DNA from: Burkholderiales bacterium | Lineage (GTDB): Bacteria; Pseudomonadota; Gammaproteobacteria; Burkholderiales; Burkholderiaceae_C | Assembly: GCA_021414305.1 (NCBI GenBank) | Contig: JAIOOS010000007.1 | Location: 1-64,000, forward strand | Length of the DNA stretch: 64,000 bases | Direction: 5' to 3' | Shown here: positions 37,844 to 48,584 of the stretch, in pieces | Layout of the letters: each line of letters begins with the position of its first letter | Numbering within the stretch: the first letter of the stretch is position 1 | Program-made: the position numbers and the translations under genes | Notes under the pieces: model-generated | Seen by the model: only the letters and a program-made list of their open reading frames with translations | What the model was told of the DNA's origin: nothing | Databases searched by the model: none

Positions 37844-37871
37844 CTTGAAATGCAAGGGGATGCGCCCAAGT
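37844..37871 (+). promoter_or_regulatory. Heat-shock (sigma-32) promoter of grpE
   Basis: CTTGAAA at 37844-37850 and CCCAAGT at 37865-37871 are separated by 14 bp, close to the sigma-32 consensus CTTGAAA-N(11-16)-CCCATNT. The -35 lies inside a hairpin CCCCTTG-AAATG-CAAGGGG (37841-37859). The transcription start would fall at about the grpE ATG. Confidence 0.6.
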
Positions 37872-37878
37872 CGATGGG

Positions 37879-38418
37879 ATGACCGACCCGAACACCCCGC
37901 CACCGCCTGGCGACGCAGGCCAGGACCCCACCTCTTCCCCCGCGGCCTCGAACGGCGCCGGCAGCGCCCCGACGGCTGCGGCCGAGCTGGAAGCGCGCCA
38001 TGCCGAGCTGTCCGACGCGTTCCTGCGCGCCAAGGCCGAGGCCGAGAACGTCCGCCGCCGCGCCGAGGAAGAGATCGTCAAGGCGCGCAAGTACGCCGTC
38101 GAGGCCTTCGCCGAGAGCATGCTCCCGGTCAAGGACAGCCTCGAGGCGGCGATCGCCATTCCCGCGGCCACGCCTGAACAGCTGCTCGAGGGCGTGCACG
38201 CCACCCTGCGCCAGTTGAGCGCGGCGCTGGTGCGCAACAAGGTCCTCGAGATCAACCCCGCCCCTGCAGCCAAGTTCGACCCGCACCAGCACCAGGCGAT
38301 CAGCGTCGTGCCGGCGGCGCAGGAGCCGAACACGGTGGTCGCGGTGCTGCAGAAGGGCTACCTCATCGCCGACCGGGTGCTGCGCCCGGCGCTCGTCACG
38401 GTCAGCGCCGCGAGCTGA
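37879..38418 (+). CDS. grpE: Nucleotide exchange factor GrpE
   Basis: The 179-residue GrpE releases ADP from DnaK. A disordered Pro/Ser/Ala N-terminus is followed by the long helix ([40 protein letters not shown]). The C-terminal beta domain has [20 protein letters not shown] and [22 protein letters not shown] 37879 is the only early start. If the sigma-32 promoter is used the transcript would be nearly leaderless. No CIRCE element is seen. Confidence 0.94.
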   Translation: MTDPNTPPPPGDAGQDPTSSPAASNGAGSAPTAAAELEARHAELSDAFLRAKAEAENVRRRAEEEIVKARKYAVEAFAESMLPVKDSLEAAIAIPAATPEQLLEGVHATLRQLSAALVRNKVLEINPAPAAKFDPHQHQAISVVPAAQEPNTVVAVLQKGYLIADRVLRPALVTVSAAS

Positions 38419-38425
38419 CCTTCCG

Positions 38426-38449
38426 CTTGAAAAACACCCGAGCTATCCA
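38426..38449 (+). promoter_or_regulatory. Possible sigma-32 promoter of dnaK
   Basis: CTTGAAA at 38426-38432 is a perfect sigma-32 -35 element. The -10 is weak (CTATCCA, 38443-38449, 10-bp spacer). dnaK has a strong ribosome-binding site, GGAGAG, 6 nt before its ATG. Confidence 0.35.
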
Positions 38450-38488
38450 CAACTCGAGCCCAACGAATCAATCTCTGGAGAGAAGAAC

Positions 38489-40440
<1,952 letters not shown>

Positions 40441-40441
<1 letters not shown>

Positions 40442-40463
40442 CTGGACAGCTTTGCTGTCCAGT
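40441..40463 (+). repeat. Perfect 10-bp hairpin at the dnaK stop
   Basis: ACTGGACAGC-TTT-GCTGTCCAGT starts at the last base of the dnaK stop codon. It lacks a T-run, so it may be an mRNA stabiliser or attenuator between dnaK and dnaJ rather than a full terminator. Confidence 0.75.
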
Positions 40464-40469
40464 CGAACT

Positions 40470-40514
40470 CGCCGCGTTCGAGGGATCAGGCTTCGCCTGT
40501 CCCTCAACGCGGCG
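40470..40514 (+). repeat. Nested hairpin between dnaK and dnaJ
   Basis: An outer 9-bp stem (CGCCGCGTT with AACGCGGCG) encloses a second stem (GAGGGATCAGGC, TTC loop, GCCTGTCCCTC, one mismatch). TTTGCG follows. It is a strong RNA structure, terminator-like but with a short T-run. Confidence 0.7.
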
Positions 40515-40550
40515 TTTGCGTATATCGACGATGAGGGAGCTTGACGGGGC

Positions 40551-41687
40551 ATGAGCAAACGCGATTACTACGAGGTGCTGGGCGTTGCCAAGAATGCCTC
40601 CGAGGAGGAGATCAAGAAGGCCTATCGCAAGCTGGCGATGAAGCACCACCCGGATCGCAACCAGGGTGAGGACGGCAAGAAGTCGGAAGAGCAGTTCAAG
40701 GAGGCGAAGGAAGCCTACGAAATGCTTTCCGACACGCAGAAGCGGGCCGCCTACGATCAGTACGGACACGCCGGCGTCGACCCGAACCTGGGTCGGGGCG
40801 GCGCGGAAGGCTTCGGCGGCTTCGCCGAGGCGTTCGGCGACATCTTCGGCGACATCTTCGGCGGCAACGGGCGCGCCCGCGGCGCGGGCGGGCAGCAGGT
40901 GTACCGCGGCAGCGACCTGAGCTACGCGATGGAGATCACGCTCGAGGAAGCGGCGCACGGCAAGGAAACGCAGATCCGCATTCCGTCGTGGGACACCTGC
41001 GAGACCTGCAAGGGCAACGGCGCCAAGCCCGGCACCAGCCCGATCACCTGCACCACCTGCCACGGCTCGGGCGCGGTGCAGATGCGCCAGGGCTTCTTCA
41101 GCATCCAGCAGACCTGCCCCACCTGCCACGGCAGCGGCAAAATCATTCCCGAGCCCTGCGTCACCTGCCACGGCCAGGGGCGGATCAAGAAGAACAAGAC
41201 GCTCGAGGTCAAGATCCCGCCGGGCATCAACGAGGGCATGCGCATCCGCTCCAGCGGCAACGGCGAGCCCGGCCCGAACGGCGGGCCGAACGGCGACCTC
41301 TACATCGAGATCCGGATCAAGCAGCACGACATCTTCGAGCGCGACGGCGACGACCTGCACTGCACCGTGCCGGTGGGCATGGTCAGCGCCGCGCTCGGCG
41401 GCTCGGTCGAGGTGCCCACGCTCGGCGGCAAGGCCGAGATCGACTTGCCCGAAGGCACCCAGCACGGCAAGACCTTTCGCTTGCGCGGCAAGGGCATCAA
41501 GGGGGTGCGCTCCAGCTACCCCGGCGACCTGTACTGCCACGTGAGTGTCGAGACGCCGATCAAGCTCACCGAGCACCAGCGAAAGCTCCTGAAGGAACTC
41601 GACGAGAGCCTGAAGAAAGCGGGCGACCGGCACTCGCCGAATGCAAAGACCTGGAGCGACCGTGTAAAGGATCTGTTCAAGGCATAA
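40551..41687 (+). CDS. dnaJ: Co-chaperone DnaJ (Hsp40)
   Basis: The 378-residue type I DnaJ has an N-terminal J domain ([20 protein letters not shown], with the HPD motif in [11 protein letters not shown]), a Gly/Phe-rich linker, and four zinc motifs ([24 protein letters not shown] and CVTCHGQG). The C-terminal substrate-binding domain includes [20 protein letters not shown]. It stimulates DnaK ATPase. It lies 109 bp after dnaK, behind two hairpins. Confidence 0.97.
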   Translation: MSKRDYYEVLGVAKNASEEEIKKAYRKLAMKHHPDRNQGEDGKKSEEQFKEAKEAYEMLSDTQKRAAYDQYGHAGVDPNLGRGGAEGFGGFAEAFGDIFGDIFGGNGRARGAGGQQVYRGSDLSYAMEITLEEAAHGKETQIRIPSWDTCETCKGNGAKPGTSPITCTTCHGSGAVQMRQGFFSIQQTCPTCHGSGKIIPEPCVTCHGQGRIKKNKTLEVKIPPGINEGMRIRSSGNGEPGPNGGPNGDLYIEIRIKQHDIFERDGDDLHCTVPVGMVSAALGGSVEVPTLGGKAEIDLPEGTQHGKTFRLRGKGIKGVRSSYPGDLYCHVSVETPIKLTEHQRKLLKELDESLKKAGDRHSPNAKTWSDRVKDLFKA

Positions 41688-41706
41688 GCCTCGAGCAAGC
41701 GTTCCT

Positions 41707-42858
41707 TCAGCCGAAGAGATCGGCTTGGCCGTCTTTGCGGGGCGGCAGCGGCTTCTTGAACTGCGTGATGTCGAGGGCGATGCGCTCGCGGTCGAGGCCG
41801 AAGCGGGCTTTCGCCTTGGCGAGGCGCTGCTGCAGCAGGCGGGCCCAGACGCCCTCGCCCTTCATGCGCGAGCCGAAGTCGGCCTGGTAGTCCTTGCCGC
41901 CGCGCATCTCGCGCACCCGCGCCATGACGCGCGCGGCGCGGTCGGGATAGTGCTGATCGAGCCAGCGCTGGAAGATCGGATTCACCTCCCACGGCAGACG
42001 CAGGACGATGCCGAACGCCGAGGTCGCGCCGGCCGCGGCGGCGGCCTCGAGGATGCGCTCGATCTCGGGCTCGTTGATGAACGGGATGATGGGCGAGACG
42101 CTCACCCCCACCGGCACCCCGGCGCGCGCCAGCGCCTCGATCGTCTTCAACCGCCGGTGCGGCGCCGCCGCGCGCGGCTCGAGGATGCGGGCGATCGCCG
42201 GATCGAGCGATGTCACGGAGACGTAGACCGCCACCAGGCCTCGCGCCGCCATCGGCGCGACCAGGTCGAGATCGCGTTCGATGCCCGAAGACTTGGTGAC
42301 CAGCGAGAACGGATGCGCGCACTCGGCCATCACCTCGATCACCGAACGGGTGATGCCGAGCTTGCGCTCGACCGGCTGGTAGGCGTCGGTGGCCGAGCCG
42401 ATGTTGATCGGCGTCGCCTCGTAGGCGCGGCTGGCCAAGGCCTCGCGCAGTCGCTCGGCGGCGTTGACCTTGGCGATGATCTTCGTCTCGAAGTCGAGGC
42501 CGGGGGAGAGGTTCAGGTAGCTGTGCGTCGGCCGGGCGAAGCAGTAGACGCAGCCGTGCTCGCAGCCGCGGTAGGGATTGATCGAGACGTCGAAGCTGAG
42601 GTCGGGGGAGTCGTTGCCGGAGAGGATCGACTTGACGCGCTCCTCGATGACCGTGGTCTCGGGCGGCAAATGCTCCTCGCTCGCCGATTGCTCGAGCGTG
42701 CCCCAGCCGTCGTCGTAGCTTTCGTTGCCCTGGCGGGCGTAGCGGTGCTCGATCGCCCAGACCGTGCCGCGCCCCTTGACGGGCGCACGCGCGGCCTCTT
42801 CCGGACGTGGCGCCTCGTCGCGGGAGATCTGGCGCGATCGGGAGGGCGGCTGTACCAT
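41707..42858 (-). CDS. PA0069-family radical SAM protein, SOS-box promoter
   Basis: The 383-residue protein has the radical SAM cluster motif in YRGCEHGCVYCFARPTH (CxxxCxxC). The N-terminal KGRGTVWAIEHRYAR is typical of the PA0069 group, related to spore-photoproduct-lyase-like enzymes. Its reaction is unknown, but a DNA-repair link is inferred from the LexA box 1 bp upstream of the start. ATG 42858 (MVQPPSRSRQ) is chosen over a longer frame from 43143 that overlaps the divergent gene. PA0069 is, to my knowledge, part of the Pseudomonas LexA regulon. Confidence 0.88.
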   Translation of the reverse strand: MVQPPSRSRQISRDEAPRPEEAARAPVKGRGTVWAIEHRYARQGNESYDDGWGTLEQSASEEHLPPETTVIEERVKSILSGNDSPDLSFDVSINPYRGCEHGCVYCFARPTHSYLNLSPGLDFETKIIAKVNAAERLREALASRAYEATPINIGSATDAYQPVERKLGITRSVIEVMAECAHPFSLVTKSSGIERDLDLVAPMAARGLVAVYVSVTSLDPAIARILEPRAAAPHRRLKTIEALARAGVPVGVSVSPIIPFINEPEIERILEAAAAAGATSAFGIVLRLPWEVNPIFQRWLDQHYPDRAARVMARVREMRGGKDYQADFGSRMKGEGVWARLLQQRLAKAKARFGLDRERIALDITQFKKPLPPRKDGQADLFG

Positions 42859-42859
42859 A

Positions 42860-42875
42860 CTGTGAATATATACAG
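42860..42875 (-). promoter_or_regulatory. LexA (SOS) box
   Basis: CTGTGAATATATACAG fits CTGT-N8-ACAG exactly with an AT-rich core. On the minus strand it contains TATATT, which could be the -10 of the radical SAM gene, whose ATG begins 1 bp further on. A nearly leaderless SOS-induced transcript is inferred. Confidence 0.8.
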
Positions 42876-42961
42876 TTTTGTCGAGACGGACCTGACGCGC
42901 AAAGGCAGAAATGCCCGCCTTGTCCGAGAATGGCGCCGCAGTTGCAAGGGAGGCCGGGGCG

Positions 42962-43327
42962 ATGAAACACGTCTTCACTGTGATCGGTATTGGCTTCGCG
43001 GCCCTCTTCGTGGTCGTGTTCTTCACCGGCCGCCTGGACCACAAGCACCTCGCCCTCGTCGCCCCGCGCGTCGGCATGCACGTCGACGATCTGAGCGCCC
43101 TCGCACCCCGCATCGCCTCGCAGACCGGGGCGACGATCGGCACCTCGCGCCGCGTCGTCTACCTCCTCGCCTGCAGCGGCGTGCCCGACCCCTCGACCAT
43201 GGAAGAGCGGGCGCGGGAGGCCGCGGCGATCACCGAGAAGCGGGGCATGACGGCACGCGAGGCTGCGGTGCTGGTGCTCGCCGGCCGGACCAGGGAAGGC
43301 CCGGCCAGTCCGTTGAAGGACTGCTGA
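42962..43327 (+). CDS. Single-pass membrane hypothetical protein, 121 aa
   Basis: The protein has one N-terminal hydrophobic helix (HVFTVIGIGFAALFVVVFF) and a soluble domain (HLALVAPRVGMHVDDLSALA) of unknown family. ATG 42962 puts the helix at the N-terminus; the frame is open from 42911. It is divergent from the radical SAM gene and lies 87 bp from its LexA box, so co-regulation is possible but not shown. Confidence 0.55.
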   Translation: MKHVFTVIGIGFAALFVVVFFTGRLDHKHLALVAPRVGMHVDDLSALAPRIASQTGATIGTSRRVVYLLACSGVPDPSTMEERAREAAAITEKRGMTAREAAVLVLAGRTREGPASPLKDC

Positions 43328-43475
43328 TCCCGACCAGCCGTCGGCGGCGGCTCCCGTCTCGTCCAGTGGACGAGCCTCCGGAAGCGACGATCCAGTGCCG
43401 GTATGCCAGCGTGTGCACCAGAGCGAAGCGAATGCCCTCGCGCGCCCGCACCACGGCGGCACGGTCGAGCGAGGA

Positions 43476-44372
43476 TCAGTCGGCGGGACCGACCGGCTCT
43501 TCGCCGAGCACCGTGCAGCGACGAACCACGCGCCTTTCGGTCAACGGGTCGTAAGGGGTCGCGCGATGCATCAGGCAGCGGTTGTCCCAGACGATCAGCT
43601 CCTGGGCCCGCCACCGATGCTCGTAGCTGAGGTCAGGGTGCACGGCCAGCGCGTTGAGCTCCTCGATCAGCGCCCGGCCCTCCTCGTAAGGCATGCCGAC
43701 AATCGACTCGGCATGGTCGCCGAGGTAGATGCAGCGCCTGCCCGTCTCCGGATGGATGCGCACGACCGGATGCTCGACCGGCGGGGCCTCGCGCTTCTGC
43801 GCCTCGGTCATCAGGTCGGTGCCGTGCCTGCGGGTGCGCGAGAAATCGAGGTTGTGGACAGCGCGCAGGTGCTCGATCCGCCGCTTCCATGCGGGATCGA
43901 GGCGATCGTAGGCGCCGTACATGTCGCAGAAGTGCGTCTCGCCGCCGTGCGCCGAGGCGATCTCGCCGTAGATGATCGTCGCCTGCCCGGTCACGCGCCG
44001 CCAGGAGCCGTCGGTATGCCAGATCAGCGTGCCCTTGTCGGGATGCTTGCCGTTCGGCCGGCCGTCGGCGTCGAGGTTGCTGAGGCGGTAGAGCTCGGGA
44101 TGGCCGTCGGCGTGATACATCGACATCACGTGCACCTGCACCTCGCCGAACTGCCGCGCGAAGGCGACCTGGGCGCCGGGCGGCAACTCGTGCGGCGGAA
44201 AGACCAGCACCTGGTAGCGCAGAAACGCCTGATACAGCGCGGCGAAGACCTCCGGCGAGACGCCGCCGGCCAGGTCGAGGCCGGAGATCTCCGCGCCGAG
44301 CGCGGGCGTCAGCTGGCGAACGGCGAAGGGCAAGGCGGTAGCCGTTGCAGGGCGGGGAGCGATCGATTGCAT
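43476..44372 (-). CDS. TauD/TfdA-family dioxygenase
   Basis: The 298-residue Fe(II)/2-oxoglutarate-dependent oxygenase starts LPFAVRQLTPALGAEISGLD. It has the iron ligands in LIWHTDGSWRRV (HxD) and the distal His with the 2-oxoglutarate Arg in LMHRATPYDPLTERRVVRR. This family hydroxylates taurine, alkyl sulfates, phenoxyacetates and similar acids; the substrate is unknown. It is the last gene of a TRAP transporter operon on the minus strand, 19 bp after dctM, which suggests it acts on the imported compound. Confidence 0.9.
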   Translation of the reverse strand: MQSIAPRPATATALPFAVRQLTPALGAEISGLDLAGGVSPEVFAALYQAFLRYQVLVFPPHELPPGAQVAFARQFGEVQVHVMSMYHADGHPELYRLSNLDADGRPNGKHPDKGTLIWHTDGSWRRVTGQATIIYGEIASAHGGETHFCDMYGAYDRLDPAWKRRIEHLRAVHNLDFSRTRRHGTDLMTEAQKREAPPVEHPVVRIHPETGRRCIYLGDHAESIVGMPYEEGRALIEELNALAVHPDLSYEHRWRAQELIVWDNRCLMHRATPYDPLTERRVVRRCTVLGEEPVGPAD

Positions 44373-44391
44373 GACGGCCTCCGGATAGGTG

Positions 44392-45732
44392 TCAGGGCGG
44401 ACAGATGAAGCCGCTTCCGCCCGGCGCCTTGAAGCAGCCGACCGATTCGGGCAGGAACTGCTTCGGCAGCCAGAGGACGATGTCCGGGAAGGCGACGACG
44501 AACGCGATGGTGAGGAAGAAGACGACGTAGAGCGGCAGCGAACGCACCACCGCCTTGCCGAAGCCGACGCCGACGTACTTCGAGGCGACCAGCAGCGACA
44601 GCCCGTAGGGCGGCGTGATCAGCCCGAACACCAGGGTGGTGATGATCACCACGCCCATGTGCAGCGGCTTGAGGTTGCCCACCTCGGTGAGCTTGTTGAT
44701 GATCGGCATGAAGATGATGATCGCCGGCACCGCGTCGATGAAGTCGCCGACGATGACGAACACGACGACCAGCAGGAACATGATCATCATGCCGTTCGTT
44801 CCGGCAAAAGAGGTGATGTAGCCGGCGACGATGTCGGGGCCGCGCAGGTAGGCCACCATCCAGCCGAAGGCCGAGGCACCGGCCACCGCCGCGAGCGGCA
44901 GCGAATAGAGCAGGCCGGCGTACATGAAGTCGCGCGGCAGCTCGCGCACGTGGCCGCGGTTGAGGGCCGGGATCAGCACGATCAGGATGTAGACGGCGGC
45001 CATCATCCCGGCCTCGGTGGGCGTGAACCAGCCGCTCAGGATGCCGCCCATGATGATCACCGGAATGACCAGCGGCAGCGCCGAGCCGCGCGCGGCCACG
45101 ATCACCTCGCTGAGCGGCGCGCGCGGCTTCATGATGCCGACCGGGCCCCAGAAGTAGCTGTAGACCATCAGGCCGATGCCGATCAGCACGCCCGGCACCA
45201 CGCCGGCGAGGAACAGGCCGCCGATCGAGACGTTGCCGGTCGCGCCGTAGACCACCGCCATGATGCTCGGCGGGATCAGGTTGGCCATGGTCGAGGCGGA
45301 GGCGATCAGCGCCGCGGTGAAGGCGCGGTCGTAGCCCTCGCGGTCCATGTCGCGGGCGATGGTGCGGCTCAGCACCGCGACGTCGGCGGTCGAGGAGCCG
45401 GAGATGCCGGCGAAGAACATGCTGAACAGCGTGACGACCTGGGCCAGGCCGCCGCGCAGGTGACCGACCAGCGTCTGCGAGAGCCGGATCATCCGGTGCG
45501 CCACGTCGGATGAGGCCATCAGCTCGCCGACGAGGAGGAAGAACGGCACCGCCAGCAGCGTCTCGGAATCGATGCCGTGGAAGAGCTGGCCGATCATCGA
45601 CTGCATGCTGATCTGGGTGAACGCGGTCGCGACCAGCACGCCGCCGATCAGGGCGAACGAAACCGGCACGCCCATGTAGCCGAACAGCAGGAACAGCCCG
45701 GTCATGAGGAGGAGGACGGCGGCCGGGCTCAT
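44392..45732 (-). CDS. TRAP transporter large permease (DctM family)
   Basis: The 446-residue permease is of normal DctM length with about 12 helices. Signatures include GYMGVPVSFALIGGVLVATA, LLAVPFFLLVGELMASSDVA, FFAGISGSSTADVAVLSRTI, TMANLIPPSIMAVVYGA and FGLITPPYGLSLLVASKYVG. It lacks the repeat insertion of the other DctM in this window. ATG 45732 overlaps the dctQ stop by 4 nt. Confidence 0.92.
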   Translation of the reverse strand: MSPAAVLLLMTGLFLLFGYMGVPVSFALIGGVLVATAFTQISMQSMIGQLFHGIDSETLLAVPFFLLVGELMASSDVAHRMIRLSQTLVGHLRGGLAQVVTLFSMFFAGISGSSTADVAVLSRTIARDMDREGYDRAFTAALIASASTMANLIPPSIMAVVYGATGNVSIGGLFLAGVVPGVLIGIGLMVYSYFWGPVGIMKPRAPLSEVIVAARGSALPLVIPVIIMGGILSGWFTPTEAGMMAAVYILIVLIPALNRGHVRELPRDFMYAGLLYSLPLAAVAGASAFGWMVAYLRGPDIVAGYITSFAGTNGMMIMFLLVVVFVIVGDFIDAVPAIIIFMPIINKLTEVGNLKPLHMGVVIITTLVFGLITPPYGLSLLVASKYVGVGFGKAVVRSLPLYVVFFLTIAFVVAFPDIVLWLPKQFLPESVGCFKAPGGSGFICPP

Positions 45733-46280
45733 TCCACCGCCTCCCGGGAGTCGTCCTGGTCTTCCGGACCCTCGAAGCCGTGCTTCCAGCCGTTGATCAG
45801 CTGCTCGAGCGTGAACAGGCCGATCAGCAGCCCGGCGATCGGCACGATCGCCGTGTACACGGTGAGCGGGATCAGCGACGGCATCCGGTAGCTGCCCAGG
45901 TCGAGCAGCGCGTTCTGCGTTCCGCACCAGACCAGCAAAACCGAGACAGCGAGCACGATCAGCCGGTTCGTCAGCTCGATCGTGCTGCGCGGCCGACCGG
46001 TCAGCCGCTTGGTGATCTCGGTCAGGTAGAAGTGGTCGTTGCGCCGGGTCGCCACCGCCATGCCGACGAACACCCCCCAGGCGAAGAACGCGGTCGTCAC
46101 CTGCTGCAGCCACAGCCACGGCATGCCGATGGTCCGCGTCAGCACGTCGAGAAAGACCGCCAGGGTGAACATCGAGATACAGACGCCGCACAGCACCATG
46201 AGGGCCGCCTCGATCGGGTCGAGTGCCTTCCACTTCAGGTGGCGGTGCCGCTGCAGGATCAGGGCGCGAAAGTCGGCCAT
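45729..46280 (-). CDS. TRAP transporter small permease (DctQ family)
   Basis: The 183-residue membrane protein has four helices and the TRAP-Q motif GMPWLWLQQVTTAFFAWGVFVG, then TRRNDHFYLTEI. It partners the DctM that overlaps its stop codon. An acidic tail (GPEDQDDSREAVE) ends the protein. Confidence 0.88.
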   Translation of the reverse strand: MADFRALILQRHRHLKWKALDPIEAALMVLCGVCISMFTLAVFLDVLTRTIGMPWLWLQQVTTAFFAWGVFVGMAVATRRNDHFYLTEITKRLTGRPRSTIELTNRLIVLAVSVLLVWCGTQNALLDLGSYRMPSLIPLTVYTAIVPIAGLLIGLFTLEQLINGWKHGFEGPEDQDDSREAVE

Positions 46281-46359
46281 GCAGGCTCCGTGAGGAAGAA
46301 GTGCGCGAAGGTTCGCGCAGGCGGCGGGGTCGCCGTCTGCGCGGGTTGCACAGGCAGCC

Positions 46360-47370
46360 CTACTTGACCTCGCGAACCAGCTTGAGCAGCTTGACCGCGT
46401 GCGGCCCGAGCTCGGCGGCGAGCTGGTCCTGAACGGGCGCGGCGGCCTTCATGAAGCCCGACTTGTCGACGTTCTCGACGACCTTGACGCCGATCGCCTT
46501 GAGCTTGTCGGCCGAGTCCTTCTCGAGCTTCAGGGCCAGCATCGGCTCGGTCCTGGCCACCTCGTCGGCCGCCGCCTGGACCCAGCGCTGCTGCTCCGGC
46601 GTGAGGCTGTTCCAGGTCTTGTCGCTGACCCAGATGCAGTTGTTGTTCGCCTCGTGCTCGGTCATCGAGAGCACCGGCGCCACCTCGTAGTGCTTGTTGG
46701 CGAGATAGACGTTGACGCCGTTCTCGGCGATGTTGACCACGCCGGTCTGCAGCGAGGTGTAGACGTCGCCGAACGGCATGTGCACCGTCTGCGCGCCGTA
46801 GGCCGGGAAGTGGGTGTCCTCGGTCTTGGTCGCCTGGACGCGAATCTTCTTGCCCTTGATATCGTCGACCGACTTCACTTCCTGCTTGCTGTACATGTTG
46901 CGCAGGCCCATGGTCAGCAGACCCAGCACCTGGGCCCCCTGGACCTGGTCCTTGACCATGGCGCGAAACTCGGCCGAGACGGCGGGATCGGCCAGCACCT
47001 TGGCCAGGTGCTGTTGGTCGCGGAAGATGAAGTGCAGCGAGAGCACACCGGCCTGCGGCGCCAGGGTGGAGGCGTTCGCCGTCGACGTGATCACGAAGTC
47101 GATGTCGCCGGCGCGCATCTTCTGCAGCATCTGCGGCTCCTGGCCGAGCTGGGCGCCGGGGAACTGGTTGATGCTCATCTTCCCGCCGCTCAGCTCCTTG
47201 AGCTTGGCGTCGAAGATATTGGCGGCGATTCCGTAGGCCGTCGTCGGCGGCTGGTCATAGGCGAAGCTGAACTGCCGCGCCGCCTGGGCGAACGCCGCTT
47301 GGGCGAACAGGACTGCCACGCCGCAGACGGCGAGCGCGCGCCATCCCGAACGGCCGATGGTGTTTCTCAT
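46360..47370 (-). CDS. TRAP transporter substrate-binding protein (DctP family)
   Basis: The 336-residue periplasmic receptor has a Sec signal peptide (WRALAVCGVAVLFAQAAFAQ). The DctP fold includes FSFAYDQPPTTAYGIAANIF, DIKGKKIRVQATKTED with the conserved carboxylate-binding Arg, and PFGDVYTSLQTGVVNIAENG. It starts the dctP-dctQ-dctM-tauD operon. The ligand is unknown, perhaps an organic acid processed by the TauD-type enzyme. Confidence 0.92.
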   Translation of the reverse strand: MRNTIGRSGWRALAVCGVAVLFAQAAFAQAARQFSFAYDQPPTTAYGIAANIFDAKLKELSGGKMSINQFPGAQLGQEPQMLQKMRAGDIDFVITSTANASTLAPQAGVLSLHFIFRDQQHLAKVLADPAVSAEFRAMVKDQVQGAQVLGLLTMGLRNMYSKQEVKSVDDIKGKKIRVQATKTEDTHFPAYGAQTVHMPFGDVYTSLQTGVVNIAENGVNVYLANKHYEVAPVLSMTEHEANNNCIWVSDKTWNSLTPEQQRWVQAAADEVARTEPMLALKLEKDSADKLKAIGVKVVENVDKSGFMKAAAPVQDQLAAELGPHAVKLLKLVREVK

Positions 47371-47527
47371 CTCGTGTCTCCTCCGTTGGACCAAAACGAA
47401 GATGTAGCGGCAACGCCGGGGCAACGCAATTGCCGGATGCCCGGCGTTGTCCGGACAACCGGCCGGATCCCGAGGCCGGCGCCGGCGGCACATATCTTGC
47501 GCGCGGACGGCGCGGAAGGAAACCGCC

Positions 47528-47970
47528 ATGACGACCCTGCTCGCTTCGCTCGGCAACAACGGGACGCTGCTCGAGCCGGCGATCGCGCCGATCGCGGCCC
47601 TCCTGTCCGCCTGGTGCGAGCGCGGATGGACGATCGTGCATACGCGGGAGGCGCACAAGGCCGATCTTTCCGACTGCCCGCCAGCCAAGCGCCTGCGCGG
47701 CGAGCCGAGTCTTCGCATCGGCGACCTCGGGCCGATGGGCCGGGTGCTGATCGCCGGCGAGCGGGGCGTGGAGATCGTCGCCGCGCTTGCGTCGCAGCCC
47801 GGCGAGATCGTGATCGACAAGCCGGGCAAGGGCACGGTCCGGGCGACCGGCCCGCACGAGACGCTGCAGGCGCGGCCGAGTTCAAGGCGGCCGCGCTGGC
47901 GATGATCGCGGCCCAGGGCGCGATCGTCGGCTGGCACGCGCCGTCGGTGGCTGTGCTCGAAGCGCTGTAG
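47528..47970 (+). pseudogene. Remnant of an isochorismatase-family cysteine hydrolase
   Basis: Residues such as WTIVHTREAHKADLSDCPPAK, RIGDLGPMGRVLIAGE and EIVIDKPGKGTV match the middle of this hydrolase family (biuret or ureidoacrylate type). The N-terminal catalytic Asp strand is missing. After LQARP the frame ends at 47905, while the next frame continues EFKAAALAMIAAQGAIVGW to a stop at 47970, which is the family C-terminus. The Cys nucleophile region between them is deleted, so the gene cannot make an active enzyme. Confidence 0.75.
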
Positions 47971-47976
47971 CGCGGC

Positions 47977-48471
47977 TCAGAGCGCCCGGCTGCGGTGCGC
48001 CCGGGGCGGTGGCGCCGCGGCCGATTCGTCGCGCGGTTCCGGCTCGCCGAGGCGGATCGAATGCAGCACGATGCGGCTGTAGGTCTCCTGCGCGCCCCCC
48101 TTGTCGCGAATGAACTCGAGCACCGCAGCGAGGTCGGTCCGGTCGACGCAAGCGACGCTCAGCGAGTAGTCGAACGAGCCGGTCAGAAGGCTCGCGGTCA
48201 GCACCTGCGGAAGCTGGCGGATCGCGTTCTCGAAGTCGTCGGCGCTCGTCGTCGTGCGCAGCTTGACGTCGACCTGCGCTTCCATCGTCAGGCCGAGCGC
48301 CGCGGGATCGACGACCGCACGCACGCCGCGGATCACGCCAGCCTGCGTGAGCTTGCGCACGCGGTCGCCGACGGCGTTGGCGCTGAGGTGCACCGCGGCG
48401 CCGATGTCGGTGAGGGAGCGGCGGCCATCGACCTGCAGGATTCTGAGAATTTCTCTGTCGATCTTGTTCAT
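47977..48471 (-). CDS. Lrp/AsnC-family transcriptional regulator
   Basis: The 164-residue regulator has an N-terminal HTH (MNKIDREILRILQVDGRRSL, TDIGAAVHLSANAVGDRVRK). A C-terminal RAM effector domain follows (VLTASLLTGSFDYSLSVACV). A longer frame to 49872 is a shadow of the next gene. It may respond to an amino acid; the target is unknown. The Pro/Arg-rich tail after residue 150 is unusual. Confidence 0.88.
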   Translation of the reverse strand: MNKIDREILRILQVDGRRSLTDIGAAVHLSANAVGDRVRKLTQAGVIRGVRAVVDPAALGLTMEAQVDVKLRTTTSADDFENAIRQLPQVLTASLLTGSFDYSLSVACVDRTDLAAVLEFIRDKGGAQETYSRIVLHSIRLGEPEPRDESAAAPPPRAHRSRAL

Positions 48472-48584
48472 ACCGAGATTTTCGCAATTTCTGACGACTG
48501 TCGGCGTGCATTTCGTCGCCAAACGAGGAAGGCATCGCGTCATACTGAGTTCGGAAAAGAGGCCGGCAGCGCGCCGGGATCGCC

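Noticed and set aside
37812..38488. CIRCE element controlling grpE or dnaK
   Set aside because: No TTAGCACTC-N9-GAGTGCTAA sequence is present; sigma-32-type elements are seen instead.
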